Shown: positions 45,451 to 55,349, counted from the stretch's first letter. The stretch: 64,000 bases of DNA from Hyphomicrobium sp. (GCA_003987725.1 RXJH01000005.1:178464-242463); one strand, 5' to 3'. The notes: generated from the letters alone by a model not told the origin. Numbers and translations are program-made.

Positions 45451-47166
45451 TTGGAAACCAAGACGTTCGCTGACCTCGGGCTTTCGCCCAAGGTTCAAGC
45501 AGCCATTACGGCTGCGGGTTACGTCAGCCCCACACCGATTCAAGCCGCCGCCATTCCGGTTGCCGTCACCGGCAGAGACGTGCTCGGCATCGCCCAGACG
45601 GGCACCGGCAAAACGGCATCGTTCGTCCTTCCGATGATTACGCGCCTCGAAACGGGCCGCGCACGGGCGCGAATGCCACGTTCACTGATCCTCGCCCCGA
45701 CGCGAGAGCTTGCCGCCCAGGTCGCGCAGAGCTTCGAAAAATACGGCGTCAATCACAAGCTACAGGTTGCGCTCCTCATCGGCGGCGTCTCGATGGACGA
45801 TCAGGTGAAGAAACTCGACCGCGGCGTCGACGTTCTAATCGCGACCCCGGGCCGCCTGCTCGATCATTTCGGGCGCGGACGCGTCATGCTTATGGGCGTC
45901 GAAATCCTCGTCATCGACGAAGCCGACCGCATGCTCGACATGGGCTTCATTCCGGACATCGAAAAGATCTGCAAGCTGCTGCCGCCGCGGCGTCAGACGC
46001 TGTTCTTCTCGGCGACGATGCCGCCGGAGATCACGCGCCTCGTCAATCAGTTTCTAAACAATCCCGAGCGCATCGAAGTCGCCAAACCCGCGACGACCGC
46101 GAAGACCATCACGCAGAATTTCGTTTATTGCCCGAACGGCGAAGACTGGGCGAAGCGCGAAGTCCTTCGTGACCTGATCCGGGGCAACAACGTCAAGAAC
46201 GCCATCATTTTCTGCAACCGGAAGCGCGATGTCGCCGTCCTTCATAAATCGCTGACGAAGCACGGCTTCAACGCCGGCGCACTTCATGGAGACATGGACC
46301 AGGCGAGCCGCATGGAAACGCTCGACAAGTTCCGTGCGGGCGAAATCATGCTCCTCGCGGCGTCCGACGTCGCAGCGCGCGGCCTCGATATTCCGGAAGT
46401 CTCCCACGTCTTCAATTTCGACTTGCCGTGGGCCGCCGACGACTACGTCCACCGCATCGGCCGCACGGGCCGCGCCGGGCACGAGGGACACGCCATCTCG
46501 CTCGTCAGCCCCGACGACCTGAAGCTCTGCAAGGACATCGAAAAGGTAACGGCCGAAGCGCCCGTTTGGCTTGGCGATGCTCCGAGCGAAGAGGATTTCG
46601 CAAGTGCCGGAAAACGTCGCCGCGGACGCGGTGGACGCGGCCAAAGCTCAGGCTCCGACAAATCGCGTCGGCAATCGCAGGGCTCGCAGCGCGGCGGTCG
46701 CACCGGGGAACATCACGCCCGTTCCTCCCAACATGCAGCGCGGCCAGCCGAACAGGGCCCACAGCAGCCGGAACAACGGCAGCATCGTCAGCCGCAACAT
46801 AAAACGGCTCAGCCCGATCAGCATCACGCCGAGGCCGCCGAGCATCCCCATCAGGAGCGCAGACGCACACCCCGCCCCGAAAGAGCGCCGCAACCCGAGT
46901 ACGCCGAGCAGCCGAAGCGGTCTTCCGAGAACGCCCGGCGCCCACAGCGTCCGCGACCGGCTCCGGCAGTCGATGCATGGACTGATGAGCCGGCACCCGC
47001 GCAACGGACGGCTCGCCATGACCGGCCCGAAAGGCGGGAAGCTCCAAAGGAAGCCCCGCGTAAGCAGCAGCCGCACAAGGCTGACGAGCGATTGGGCTTT
47101 GCCGAGAACGTCCCCGCGTTCATGCGCAAGCCGTCCCGGCCCCTGAAAGTCCCCGGACGCGGCTAA
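45451..47166 (+). CDS. DEAD-box RNA helicase (RhlE-like) with low-complexity tail
   Basis: The 571-residue product from TTG 45451 has the conserved DEAD-box core: Q motif PTPIQAAAIP, Walker A AQTGTGKT, PTRELAAQV, motif II DEADRMLDMGF, SATMPPEI, and the RG-D-IGRTGRAG end (DYVHRIGRTGRAG). The core ends near residue 375. The last 190 residues are Arg/Gly/Gln/His/Pro-rich (for example GRRGRGGRGQSSG-like, HQPEQRQHRQPQHK), an RNA-binding disordered tail. RhlE-type helicases act in ribosome assembly and cold adaptation. It stands alone after aqpZ; no other gene shares the strand for 5 kb. Confidence 0.93.
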   Translation: METKTFADLGLSPKVQAAITAAGYVSPTPIQAAAIPVAVTGRDVLGIAQTGTGKTASFVLPMITRLETGRARARMPRSLILAPTRELAAQVAQSFEKYGVNHKLQVALLIGGVSMDDQVKKLDRGVDVLIATPGRLLDHFGRGRVMLMGVEILVIDEADRMLDMGFIPDIEKICKLLPPRRQTLFFSATMPPEITRLVNQFLNNPERIEVAKPATTAKTITQNFVYCPNGEDWAKREVLRDLIRGNNVKNAIIFCNRKRDVAVLHKSLTKHGFNAGALHGDMDQASRMETLDKFRAGEIMLLAASDVAARGLDIPEVSHVFNFDLPWAADDYVHRIGRTGRAGHEGHAISLVSPDDLKLCKDIEKVTAEAPVWLGDAPSEEDFASAGKRRRGRGGRGQSSGSDKSRRQSQGSQRGGRTGEHHARSSQHAARPAEQGPQQPEQRQHRQPQHKTAQPDQHHAEAAEHPHQERRRTPRPERAPQPEYAEQPKRSSENARRPQRPRPAPAVDAWTDEPAPAQRTARHDRPERREAPKEAPRKQQPHKADERLGFAENVPAFMRKPSRPLKVPGRG

Positions 47167-47187
47167 AGCCAACCCTAAAGCCGGGGC

Positions 47188-47613
47188 TCAGCGTCTCTTG
47201 GGTTTGGCGGCAGGCTTCGCCGTTTTGGCCATGGCCGATCGGCCCTTCGTGCGTGCCGACTTGGCCTTGCGGTCTGATTGCGAAGCAGCTTGCCTAGCTG
47301 CCGCGACCGAAGCGGAGGCCCAGTCGCGCAGCTCCTCCGCCTCGTCAAGAAGACGCTCGGGAAGCAGCCAATAGGAATGCAGCTCCGCGCGGCCGTTCTT
47401 CGTCATGTACGAAAACGCGCGCGAGCGCTCCGCCTCGAACTGCGGCCGTGTCGTTTCCGACGTTTTGAGGTAGATCGCCCCGTCATCGATGATGGCGAAG
47501 AAGGTGCCCTCGAAATAGACGCCGACACCGCCGAACATGCGCCGCCCGGAAACCGGACCGGCATGCTCCAGCGCATCCTTCAGAATTTGCAGAATTTCGT
47601 CATTGGCGGACAT
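47188..47613 (-). CDS. TfoX N-terminal domain protein
   Basis: The 141-residue protein has the Sxy/TfoX N-domain: GPVSGRRMFGGVGVYFEG, FFAIIDDGAIYLKT and the SYWLLPERLLDEAEEL end at about residue 95. A basic Lys/Ala-rich tail of some 45 residues follows. TfoX N-domain proteins regulate competence in gammaproteobacteria; a TfoX C-domain is missing here, so the role is unknown. It is the first minus-strand gene after the suf cluster's last gene, 23 bases from sufA. Confidence 0.88.
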   Translation of the reverse strand: MSANDEILQILKDALEHAGPVSGRRMFGGVGVYFEGTFFAIIDDGAIYLKTSETTRPQFEAERSRAFSYMTKNGRAELHSYWLLPERLLDEAEELRDWASASVAAARQAASQSDRKAKSARTKGRSAMAKTAKPAAKPKRR

Positions 47614-47636
47614 GACCGATCATGCCCGCATTCGCA

Positions 47637-48023
47637 TCAAGCCTCTGCGGGAGCAAATCCCGGCGGCGTTGCCGGTTCGAGATTGACGCTCTCGCCACAC
47701 CCGCATGCGCTCTTCTGGTTCGGATTGTTGAAAACGAACTGCGAAGAAAGCTTGTCGGTCTTATAGTCCATCTCGGTGCCGAGCAGATACATCATCGCCG
47801 CCGGATCGATCAGCACGACCGCGCCCTTTTCCTCGATGATCTCGTCGAACTTCCCGATCTCTTCAGCCCACGTCATGGTGTATTCCATGCCCGCGCAGCC
47901 GCCCTTCTTAATGCCGATCTTGAGGGCTTTGACGCCAGGCTTCTGGGCGATCAGCGCAGCGACGCGCGCCGCAGCGGCATCGGTCAACGTCATGACTTTT
48001 GGCATCATTCTAAGCGAGGGCAC
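47637..48023 (-). CDS. sufA: Fe-S cluster assembly scaffold/carrier SufA (A-type)
   Basis: I choose GTG at 48023 because GGAGG lies five bases upstream; a further frame to 48053 (TTG) and ATGs at 48008 and 48005 exist. The 128-residue product has the A-type carrier fold with the three conserved cysteines (KKGGCAGMEY and SACGCGES). It receives clusters and passes them to targets. It is the last gene of the suf series, 75 bases after sufT. Confidence 0.9.
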   Translation of the reverse strand: MPSLRMMPKVMTLTDAAAARVAALIAQKPGVKALKIGIKKGGCAGMEYTMTWAEEIGKFDEIIEEKGAVVLIDPAAMMYLLGTEMDYKTDKLSSQFVFNNPNQKSACGCGESVNLEPATPPGFAPAEA

Positions 48024-48098
48024 GCGAGCCTCCGTATTTTCGAGTCGTGGCAACAGCCACAGTATATGGGAATTCGTCCGCCAAAAGCGAGGGTGTCC

Positions 48099-48590
48099 TC
48101 AAAACATGCCGACGGCAAGGCGCGCCTCATCCGACATACGGCTTTGATCCCAAGGCGGATCGAACACGATAGAGACCTTCGTCTGCGCGACCCCGGGGAC
48201 CGCATTAACGGCATTCTCGACCCAAATCGGCATTTCGCCGGCAACAGGGCAGCCGGGCGCCGTCAGGGTCATGTTGATCGCGACGTTGCGATCGTCGTCG
48301 ACCTCGACCTTGTAGATCAATCCGAGCTCGTAGATGTCAGCCGGAATTTCGGGATCATAAACGGTCTTCAGCGCTGCGATGATATCGTTCGTCAGCCTGT
48401 CGATCTCTTCCGGCGGCAACGCCGTCGCCGTTGCCGATCCGCGTTTCTCCTCCGACGTCGCAATTTCCGGCCCGGAATCCAGCGTGGGATCGGACGCGAG
48501 GCCACCGTCAGGTGGCGTTGGCGACGGCGCGTCGAGCGCTTCAACCGCCTGCTTCACCGCTGCCCGGTCGTCGATCTGCTTCCCGTCCAT
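48099..48590 (-). CDS. sufT: SufT/DUF59 Fe-S assembly protein
   Basis: The 163-residue protein has a DUF59/MIP18 core (about residues 58-163): DIIAALKTVYDPEIPADIYELGLIY with the DPEI motif and MTLTAPGCPVAG with the reactive cysteine. This domain helps mature Fe-S proteins. The first 55 residues (PSPTPPDGG, acidic) are an extension without known fold. It follows sufS by 11 bases and is part of the suf operon. SufE or SufU, the usual SufS activators, are not in this window. Confidence 0.9.
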   Translation of the reverse strand: MDGKQIDDRAAVKQAVEALDAPSPTPPDGGLASDPTLDSGPEIATSEEKRGSATATALPPEEIDRLTNDIIAALKTVYDPEIPADIYELGLIYKVEVDDDRNVAINMTLTAPGCPVAGEMPIWVENAVNAVPGVAQTKVSIVFDPPWDQSRMSDEARLAVGMF

Positions 48591-48601
48591 GCGGAAGCTC
48601 C

Positions 48602-49885
48602 TTAAGCGAAAAGGTCATGCGCCTTGGTGAGCGCGGTAACGAGCGCATCAGCCTCGGCTTTTGTGTTGTACAACGCGAAAGAAGCGCGGCAGGTTGCAGA
48701 AACCCCGAGGCGCTCCATCAGCGGCTGCGCGCAGTGATGACCGGCCCGGATCGCAACACCCGACCGGTCGATGATCGTCGAAACGTCATGCGGGTGCAGG
48801 CCATCCATCGTGAACGAGAAGATCGCGCCTTTTCCGGGAGCCGTCCCGTAAAGCTTCAGCCACGGCAACGCGCCGAGGCGCTCAGCCGCGTAAGCGCCAA
48901 GCTCCGCTTCGTAGCGCGAGATCTTTTCGCGGCCGATCTGCATCATATAGTTGAGCGCCGCGCTCAAACCGACGGCCTCGACAATGGCTGGAGTGCCGGC
49001 TTCGAACCGGTGCGGCGGCTGATTATAGGTTACGTTGTCGACCGTCACGTGCTCGATCATATCGCCACCACCCTCGTAGGGCGGCATGGCGGCTAGATGT
49101 TGCCGTTTCGCATAGAGCACGCCGATACCCGACGGCCCATAGGTCTTGTGGCCGGTGAACACGTAGAAATCCGCATCGAGATCACGAACGTCGACGCCCA
49201 TATGAACGGCCGCCTGACTACCGTCGATAAGCACCGGAACGCCTTTCGCATGCGCGATCCGAATGATCTCCTTCACCGGATTGATCGTGCCAAGCACGTT
49301 CGACATGTGCGTAACGGCAACGATCTTCGTGCGCTTCGTGATCAGGCTTTCGAGCTTGTCGATCATCAGCTCGCCGCTGTCGGTCATCGGCGCCCACTTC
49401 AGAACGGCGCCCTTCCGCTCGCGCAGAAAGTGCCAGGGCACGATGTTCGCGTGGTGCTCCATGATCGTGACGAGGATCTCGTCACCTTTGTCGATCCGCG
49501 GCTCCCCGAACGAACGCGCGACGAGATTGATGGCGCTCGTCGCATTGCGCGTGAAGATGATCTCGTCCGCGTGCTCGGCATTCAGAAAACGGCGAACCGT
49601 CTCGCGTGCCGCTTCATAGTGCTCCGTCGCGGTGTTCGACAGGTAATGCAGCCCGCGATGCACGTTCGCGTATTCGAAACGATAGGCGTGATCCATCGCC
49701 TCGATGACGGAGAGCGGCTTCTGCGCCGACGCCCCGTTGTCGAGATAGACGAGCGGACGATCGTTCACCTCGCGAAAGAGGATCGGAAAATCCGCGCGAA
49801 TGCGCTCGACATCGTAGGGCGCACCGGTCAGGCCGGCCTGCGATGCCGTGCTTCTCGCTACATCGATCGACGTTTCGCGTCCCAT
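48602..49885 (-). CDS. sufS: Cysteine desulfurase SufS (group II)
   Basis: SufS removes sulfur from cysteine for the SufBCD scaffold. The 427-residue product has the PLP lysine in FYVFTGHKTYGPSGIG and the group II catalytic cysteine in the short loop IRAGHHCAQPLM. The VYLDNGASAQKP start and YRFEYANVHRGLHYLSN are as in SufS. It follows sufD by 4 bases. It is a second desulfurase in the locus, in addition to the group I enzyme fused to the regulator at 55-57 kb. Confidence 0.95.
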   Translation of the reverse strand: MGRETSIDVARSTASQAGLTGAPYDVERIRADFPILFREVNDRPLVYLDNGASAQKPLSVIEAMDHAYRFEYANVHRGLHYLSNTATEHYEAARETVRRFLNAEHADEIIFTRNATSAINLVARSFGEPRIDKGDEILVTIMEHHANIVPWHFLRERKGAVLKWAPMTDSGELMIDKLESLITKRTKIVAVTHMSNVLGTINPVKEIIRIAHAKGVPVLIDGSQAAVHMGVDVRDLDADFYVFTGHKTYGPSGIGVLYAKRQHLAAMPPYEGGGDMIEHVTVDNVTYNQPPHRFEAGTPAIVEAVGLSAALNYMMQIGREKISRYEAELGAYAAERLGALPWLKLYGTAPGKGAIFSFTMDGLHPHDVSTIIDRSGVAIRAGHHCAQPLMERLGVSATCRASFALYNTKAEADALVTALTKAHDLFA

Positions 49886-49889
49886 GTAC

Positions 49890-51233
49890 CTATCCGTGCC
49901 GTGAACGGCCGAGCCACTGCATCGCGTACGATGCGAGCGCCTCTCTCAGCCCCTCATGTTCCACCTTGTCAAGCGCCTCACCAATGAACGATTCGATCAT
50001 CAACGCGCGAGCTTCCTTTTCGGGAATTCCGCGCGAGCGGCAGTAGAAGAGCAGATCGGGATCGAGTTCCGCGCTCGTCGTACCGTGACCGCATACGACA
50101 TCGTCCGCGTAGATCTCGAGTTCCGGCTTGGAATCAAACTCGGCATCCTCCGACAGCATCAAGGCTTGCGACATCTGCTTGCCGTCGGTCTTCTGCGCGT
50201 CGGGCCGAACGATGATCTTGCCTTGGAACACGCCGCGGCCATGGCCGTCGAGCACGCCCTTGAACAGCTCCCGGCTCTCACAATGCGGCACCGCATGGTC
50301 TACGACGAGCGTCGTATCGACGTGTTCCGAATGACGCGCGAGATACGCGCCCGAAAGGTCGAGCTTGCTGCCCTCGCCATTGAACAAAACGTTGATGCCG
50401 TTACGGGCAAAACCGAGACCCGACGAGAACTGGAAGCCGCGATAGCTTGCATCAGCCGCGAGCCGCACCTCCCAATTCGAAAGATGCAGCGACTTGCCTT
50501 CATCGACCGCCACCTTGACGTGATCGAGGGTCGCGCCCTTTCCGACGGACACCTCGGTCAGGGTGTTGAGATGCGCGTCGCGCACGGCGCCCGGCAGCAC
50601 GATGTCGGCTTCGATGAGCGTCGCGCTCGCGCCTTCGCCGGTGTTGATCAGATTGCGGACCGTAACCGCATTCGCCTCCGACCCGGCACGAACGAAGATC
50701 ATGAGAAGCGGCTTGTCGACCGCCACGCCCTTGGCAACCTCGACGATAGCCCCGTCCGTCATGAAAGCCGTGTTGAGTGCTTCGACCGCGTCTCCGCCCT
50801 CCGGCGTAGAAGCCAACCCGGCAAGAACCTCTTCAGAAGCTGACTGCAACGCCTTGCCGATCGTCGAGATCGTCAACCCTGCCGCATCGGCAGTATCGCT
50901 CAAGCCTGCGCGATAGTGGCCATTTACGAACACGATCCGATGCGCATCGACGTGAGCCAGCGGTCCGAGGGCAACGATAAGCTCGGCAATCGTCAGCGGC
51001 GTCTTATCTTCGACGGCCGCCGGCAGCACCTCTTTCAGGTTGGCGCGAAGATCAGTGTATTTCCATTCTTCGATACGCCGGTGCGGAAGCCCGAGCCCAC
51101 TGAAGGCTCCGATGGCCTGCGCACGGCGCGCCTGCACCGCGGCGCTACCCGGAAGCTTCGCCGCCGCCACCTCGAAACTCTCCGAGATGGCCTGCTCCGC
51201 CTTGGTCTTCATAACTGCTACGTTCATGTTCAC
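49890..51233 (-). CDS. sufD: Fe-S cluster assembly protein SufD
   Basis: SufD forms the SufBC2D scaffold. The 447-residue product has the all-beta SufBD core with [47 protein letters not shown] and [19 protein letters not shown]. The N-terminal helical segment (about residues 1-170) is normal for the family. Its ATG overlaps the sufC TGA by four bases (ATGA), so the two are coupled. Confidence 0.94.
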   Translation of the reverse strand: MNMNVAVMKTKAEQAISESFEVAAAKLPGSAAVQARRAQAIGAFSGLGLPHRRIEEWKYTDLRANLKEVLPAAVEDKTPLTIAELIVALGPLAHVDAHRIVFVNGHYRAGLSDTADAAGLTISTIGKALQSASEEVLAGLASTPEGGDAVEALNTAFMTDGAIVEVAKGVAVDKPLLMIFVRAGSEANAVTVRNLINTGEGASATLIEADIVLPGAVRDAHLNTLTEVSVGKGATLDHVKVAVDEGKSLHLSNWEVRLAADASYRGFQFSSGLGFARNGINVLFNGEGSKLDLSGAYLARHSEHVDTTLVVDHAVPHCESRELFKGVLDGHGRGVFQGKIIVRPDAQKTDGKQMSQALMLSEDAEFDSKPELEIYADDVVCGHGTTSAELDPDLLFYCRSRGIPEKEARALMIESFIGEALDKVEHEGLREALASYAMQWLGRSRHG

Positions 51234-51985
51234 GCTGCCTTGTTGGTATATTCAGCGTAGCCGGATTTCTCGAGTTCGAGCGCCAGCTCCTTGCCGCCCG
51301 TTTTCTGAATACGGCCGTCCGCGAGCACGTGGACCTTGTCCGGCACGATGTAATTCAAGAGCCGCTGATAATGCGTGATCACGAGAAACGCGCGATCCGG
51401 AGAGCGGAGCGCGTTGACGCCTTCCGAGACGATCCTCAACGCGTCGATGTCGAGGCCGGAATCGGTCTCGTCGAGCACGCACAGCGTCGGCTCGAGAAGC
51501 CCCATCTGCAGGATTTCCGATCGCTTCTTTTCGCCGCCCGAGAACCCGACGTTGACGGGCCGCTTCAACATCTCGATATCGATATTGAGCTTCGCGCCCT
51601 TCTCCTTCGCGAGCTTCAGGAAGGCGGGCGTCGTCAGCTCCGCCTCGCCGCGTTTCTTGCGAATGGAATTGAGCGCCGTGCGGAGGAACGTGAGGCCCGC
51701 GACGCCCGGAATTTCCATCGGATATTGGAATGCGAGGAACACGCCCTTCGCGGCACGCTCGTCAGGCTCCATGTCGAGGATCGACTCGCCATTCCACAGA
51801 ATGTCGCCGTCCGTGACTTCATAGCCGTCGCGTCCCGCGAGCACATAAGCAAGCGTCGACTTGCCTGAGCCGTTCGGCCCCATGATCGCGTGAACTTCAC
51901 CCTTCGGCACCGTGAGCGAAAGCCCCTTGAGGATCTCCCGATCCTCGTCCTCGAGCTTCACATGCAGATTTTTGATTTCGAGCAT
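51230..51985 (-). CDS. sufC: Fe-S cluster assembly ATPase SufC
   Basis: ABC-type ATPase that binds SufB-SufD and drives cluster assembly. The 251-residue protein has Walker [10 protein letters not shown], the ABC signature [12 protein letters not shown] and Walker [13 protein letters not shown]. It has no transmembrane segment, as expected for SufC. It precedes sufD with a four-base overlap and follows a small membrane-protein gene by two bases. Confidence 0.96.
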   Translation of the reverse strand: MLEIKNLHVKLEDEDREILKGLSLTVPKGEVHAIMGPNGSGKSTLAYVLAGRDGYEVTDGDILWNGESILDMEPDERAAKGVFLAFQYPMEIPGVAGLTFLRTALNSIRKKRGEAELTTPAFLKLAKEKGAKLNIDIEMLKRPVNVGFSGGEKKRSEILQMGLLEPTLCVLDETDSGLDIDALRIVSEGVNALRSPDRAFLVITHYQRLLNYIVPDKVHVLADGRIQKTGGKELALELEKSGYAEYTNKAA

Positions 51986-51987
51986 TT

Positions 51988-52368
51988 TTAGTTAGCCTTC
52001 GTTACTATTGCAGAATGGCCGACAACCTCTGCCGACATGACCAAACCATAAAGAAGCGCAGCAATTGTTGGAGTGACGGTTCCGAACGCCAGTCCGAGCC
52101 ACGTCGCACCGCGATAAAGCCAGCGCCAGGACGCATAGACCGACGCGACCGGAATCGCGCAAGCGAGGAAAATCAGCGTCCCCAAGAACAAACGCGGCGG
52201 CGGTATCCCAGGCTCAATACCGTTGAACGCTGCGACGAGGACCTGGATCACCGGCAGCAAAACAATCGCGAATGCGATGCCACTCGCAACCGTCAAGGCG
52301 GCGTTGGCCCAACGCGCCCAGCGCGGCGGGGCCTCGTGCTGCGAGACTGGAAAATTCGTTGCGCTCAT
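51988..52368 (-). CDS. Hypothetical membrane protein in the suf cluster
   Basis: From ATG 52368 the product is 126 residues with three hydrophobic segments (about 21-45, 60-80 and 95-118). No family is recognised. It lies two bases before sufC on the same strand and four bases after another small membrane-protein gene, so it is part of the transcript. Membrane proteins are not a known suf component, so its presence is a local feature. Confidence 0.65.
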   Translation of the reverse strand: MSATNFPVSQHEAPPRWARWANAALTVASGIAFAIVLLPVIQVLVAAFNGIEPGIPPPRLFLGTLIFLACAIPVASVYASWRWLYRGATWLGLAFGTVTPTIAALLYGLVMSAEVVGHSAIVTKAN

Positions 52369-52372
52369 CGCC

Positions 52373-52645
52373 TCAACTCCGATCCCCGCCCCAGCGCCAA
52401 CCCCACTCCCCGTTCGTCTTCGCTTTCGCAAACAACGAAAAGACGACAACGACGGCGAGTGCGAGCGCCAAACCTAGACCGACTTCCCAAAGCGGATGCG
52501 CAGCCCCGCCGTGGATCGGCAAAACAAAGAGCCGGAGCACCGCAAGCAACACCACGACCAATGCCAGCGTCGAAACCCATCCCTTCCAGTTGATGGGGGT
52601 CGCTCCGTAGCCGTAGCTCTTCGGCTTGAACCAATAGTCGGTCAT
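52373..52645 (-). CDS. Small membrane protein in the suf cluster
   Basis: The 90-residue protein (MTDYWFKPKSYGYGATPINW) has a soluble aromatic start and two hydrophobic segments (about 24-44 and 55-73) and ends in a short basic tail. The MTDYWFKPK opening with GYGATP resembles small alphaproteobacterial membrane proteins I have seen in such contexts, but I cannot name it. A good ribosome-binding site (GAGGTGAGG) precedes it. It is the first minus-strand gene of the downstream suf part, after the interruption at 52.8-53.7 kb. Confidence 0.7.
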   Translation of the reverse strand: MTDYWFKPKSYGYGATPINWKGWVSTLALVVVLLAVLRLFVLPIHGGAAHPLWEVGLGLALALAVVVVFSLFAKAKTNGEWGWRWGGDRS

Positions 52646-52794
52646 GGCCTCACCTCAACGTTCTGACCGGAACGCCGTACGGTCCGCTGTTTCCCGCCGA
52701 CCACAGCCCCGTAAACAAACGATCTCGGGACGTTGACGGAAAAAACGGGACCATGCAGCACTGCCCCCGGGGTCGGGAGGAATGAATTCAGACC

Positions 52795-53244
52795 ATGCTG
52801 CGAGTATCGGGGTGCATCTTTGCGCTCGCAATTTTGAGCGGTTGCTCCTCGGCGATGGGGCCTGACGCGAGCCTGCGCGTACCGGCGCAGGCGAGTGCAC
52901 CGGGCCCTGCCTTGAACATGTATTGGCCGTGCCTCATCGAAATCCCGACGCCCGACGTCCTGAAAGAGCGCTACTCGGTCATCGTCGATGGCAACACCGT
53001 CGGCGACATCGGACGCTGCGAGTATCGGCGCTTCGAGGTCGCGTCCGGACGTCATGAAATCAAAGTCAAATCGCCCATGCTGCTTGTCGACCTCGCGGGC
53101 GCCTTCGGATTGAAGGGGCCGTATTACACGGTTCCGCCCGGCGCCCCGATCTACATCCGGTTGTCGTTCTTCAAATATGTCGAATACCGCGAGGTCCCCG
53201 CCGAGGAGGGCATTCGCGAAATCACCGACATGGCCAAAAATTGA
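52795..53244 (+). CDS. Paralogous lipoprotein inside the suf cluster, opposite strand
   Basis: A 149-residue protein with a lipobox ILSGC (Cys17). The core shows an Asp-Gly-x2-VG segment followed by RCEYRRFEVASGRHEIKVKSP, which looks like a PEGA/DUF2846-type beta fold found in surface-exposed proteins. It shares this pattern with the next gene (VDGKRLGELRVC then SVPPGKHNVRVKLAG), so the two are paralogues. It lies on the strand opposite to the suf genes, between sufB and the small membrane proteins. Function unknown. Confidence 0.75.
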   Translation: MLRVSGCIFALAILSGCSSAMGPDASLRVPAQASAPGPALNMYWPCLIEIPTPDVLKERYSVIVDGNTVGDIGRCEYRRFEVASGRHEIKVKSPMLLVDLAGAFGLKGPYYTVPPGAPIYIRLSFFKYVEYREVPAEEGIREITDMAKN

Positions 53245-53271
53245 GGCCGAAGCAAAGGGAGCGAGCCCAAA

Positions 53272-53685
53272 ATGAAAACCACCTTCGCCATCGCCGGACT
53301 TGCGACGATGCTCGCCCACGGCGCCCAAGCCGGCGAGCTTTATATCGTCTCGCGGTGCGCACCTATCTCTCTGCTGACCGGATTTATCGCCGAAGATCCG
53401 TTCGCCCCTTCGAGCCCCATTTTCGTCGATGGAAAGCGCTTGGGCGAATTGCGTGTCTGCGACGCCCTTCGCACCTCCGTACCGCCGGGCAAGCACAATG
53501 TGCGCGTGAAGCTCGCAGGGAAGAGCGACTACGGTATCTCCAGTGATGCCGGCATGGACGTTATTGCTGGAACTGCACCGATCTACATCGTGATGTACAG
53601 CAACAGCTTCACCGGCGCCGACGCCGTGGACCCCCAAAGTGGCCGGCAATTTCTCTCCGACGTCCGAACCGCGCGCGGAAAATAG
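53272..53685 (+). CDS. Paralogous exported protein inside the suf cluster, opposite strand
   Basis: The 137-residue protein has a signal peptide (MKTTFAIAGLATMLAHGAQAG) with a likely cleavage after AQA, but no lipobox. The mature part has the same VDGxxxGxxxxC...PGxHxVxVK pattern as the preceding gene, indicating tandem duplication and divergence. Two cysteines could form a disulfide. It is separated from the paralogue by 27 bases and both oppose the suf genes. Function unknown. Confidence 0.75.
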   Translation: MKTTFAIAGLATMLAHGAQAGELYIVSRCAPISLLTGFIAEDPFAPSSPIFVDGKRLGELRVCDALRTSVPPGKHNVRVKLAGKSDYGISSDAGMDVIAGTAPIYIVMYSNSFTGADAVDPQSGRQFLSDVRTARGK

Positions 53686-53816
53686 CTTGCCGCTGGTCAT
53701 GCCATCGCCCTCTCGGTCGCGGGAGCTGACGACGCCAATCCACCACACGTCGCGCGGCGAGCCTGAAAGCTCCCGCACCACGTCGGCCGATACTGGTGTC
53801 CGCTTACTCACGATGC

Positions 53817-55286
53817 CTACCCGACCGAGCCTTCCAAGCTTATGCCGATCAGCTTCTGGGATTCTGCCATGAATTCCATCGGCAGCTGCTGCAGCACGTC
53901 GCGAACGAAACCGTTGACCACGAGCGCCACAGCCTCTTCCGCCGAAAGCCCGCGCTGACGGCAGTAGAACAGCATGTCGTCCGAGATCTTCGACGTCGTC
54001 GCCTCGTGCTCGAAATGCGCACTCGAATTCTTGGCTTCGATGTAGGGCACCGTGTGCGCGCCGCACTTGTCGCCAATCAGTAGCGAGTCGCAGTTCGTGA
54101 AGTTGCGGACGTTCGTCGCCTTGCGATGCGCCGACACGAGCCCGCGATAGGTATTCTCCGAATAGCCCGCCGCGATACCCTTCGAGATGATCCGGCTCGT
54201 TGAGTTCTTGCCGAGATGGATCATCTTGGTGCCGCTATCGACCTGCTGATAGCCGTTGGAGACCGCGATCGAGTAAAATTCACCACGAGAGTAATCGCCG
54301 CGCAGAATGCAGCTCGGGTACTTCCACGTGATGGCAGAACCCGTCTCGACTTGCGTCCACGAAATTTTCGAATGATGGCCGCGGCAATCGCCACGCTTCG
54401 TCACGAAGTTATAGATGCCGCCCTTGCCTTGCGCGTCGCCCGGATACCAATTCTGAACCGTCGAATATTTGATCTCGGCGTCATCGAGCGCCACGAGTTC
54501 CACGACAGCCGCATGCAGCTGGTTCTCGTCGCGCATCGGCGCGGTGCAACCCTCGAGATAGGAAACGTAGGCGCCGCGATCCGCGATGATCAGCGTACGC
54601 TCGAACTGCCCCGTCTGCTTCGCATTGATGCGGAAATACGTCGAAAGCTCCATCGGGCAGCGGACGCCCTCCGGCACATAAACGAACGAACCGTCGGAGA
54701 ACACGGCCGAATTCAGCGACGCATAGAAGTTGTCCGACTGCGGAACGACCGAGCCGAGATACTTCTTCACGAGTTCCGGATGTTCGCGGACCGCTTCCGA
54801 GATCGAGCAGAAAATCACGCCCGCCTTCTTCAGCTCGTCCTTGAACGTCGTCACCACCGAAACGCTGTCGAACACGGCGTCGACCGCAACGCGCGAACCC
54901 GTCACGCCCGCGAGAACTTCCTGCTCCTTGAGCGGAATGCCGAGCTTCTTATAGGTCTCGAGCAGCTCCGGATCGACTTCGGCAAGGCTCTTCGGACCCT
55001 CCGTCGATTTCGGCGCCGAGTAATAATAGAGATCCTGAAAATCGATCTTCGGATAGCGGACCTTCGCCCAGGTCGGCTCCGTCATGGCCTTCCAGCGGGT
55101 GAACGCTTCGAGCCTCCAGGTCAGAAGCCACTCCGGCTCGCCCTTCTTGGCCGAGATGTAGCGCACGGTCGACTCATCGAGGCCCTTCGGCGCCTGGATG
55201 CTATCGATCAGCGTCTCGAAACCGTACTTGTACTGGTCGACATCGATCTTCCGAACTTGATCGATCGTCTCCTGAACAGCAGCCAT
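53817..55286 (-). CDS. sufB: Fe-S cluster assembly protein SufB
   Basis: SufB is the scaffold subunit that accepts sulfur and iron. The 489-residue protein has the family segments [40 protein letters not shown] and [18 protein letters not shown], plus the C-terminal [20 protein letters not shown]. It follows the regulator-desulfurase fusion by 63 bases. Its partner genes sufC and sufD are separated from it by 1.2 kb with two opposite-strand genes, unlike the usual contiguous sufBCD. Confidence 0.96.
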   Translation of the reverse strand: MAAVQETIDQVRKIDVDQYKYGFETLIDSIQAPKGLDESTVRYISAKKGEPEWLLTWRLEAFTRWKAMTEPTWAKVRYPKIDFQDLYYYSAPKSTEGPKSLAEVDPELLETYKKLGIPLKEQEVLAGVTGSRVAVDAVFDSVSVVTTFKDELKKAGVIFCSISEAVREHPELVKKYLGSVVPQSDNFYASLNSAVFSDGSFVYVPEGVRCPMELSTYFRINAKQTGQFERTLIIADRGAYVSYLEGCTAPMRDENQLHAAVVELVALDDAEIKYSTVQNWYPGDAQGKGGIYNFVTKRGDCRGHHSKISWTQVETGSAITWKYPSCILRGDYSRGEFYSIAVSNGYQQVDSGTKMIHLGKNSTSRIISKGIAAGYSENTYRGLVSAHRKATNVRNFTNCDSLLIGDKCGAHTVPYIEAKNSSAHFEHEATTSKISDDMLFYCRQRGLSAEEAVALVVNGFVRDVLQQLPMEFMAESQKLIGISLEGSVG

Positions 55287-55349
55287 TTCCTCGTCTTCCT
55301 TGTCTCTTGTTCGATGCCGCCCAACGAGCGGCCTTCAACCAATTCACCG

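Noticed and set aside
52642-54066. A 474-codon minus-strand frame bridging sufB and the small membrane-protein gene
   Set aside because: It overlaps the end of sufB and covers both plus-strand exported-protein genes, which have good signal peptides and paralogy. The translation is Arg/Gly-rich without domains.
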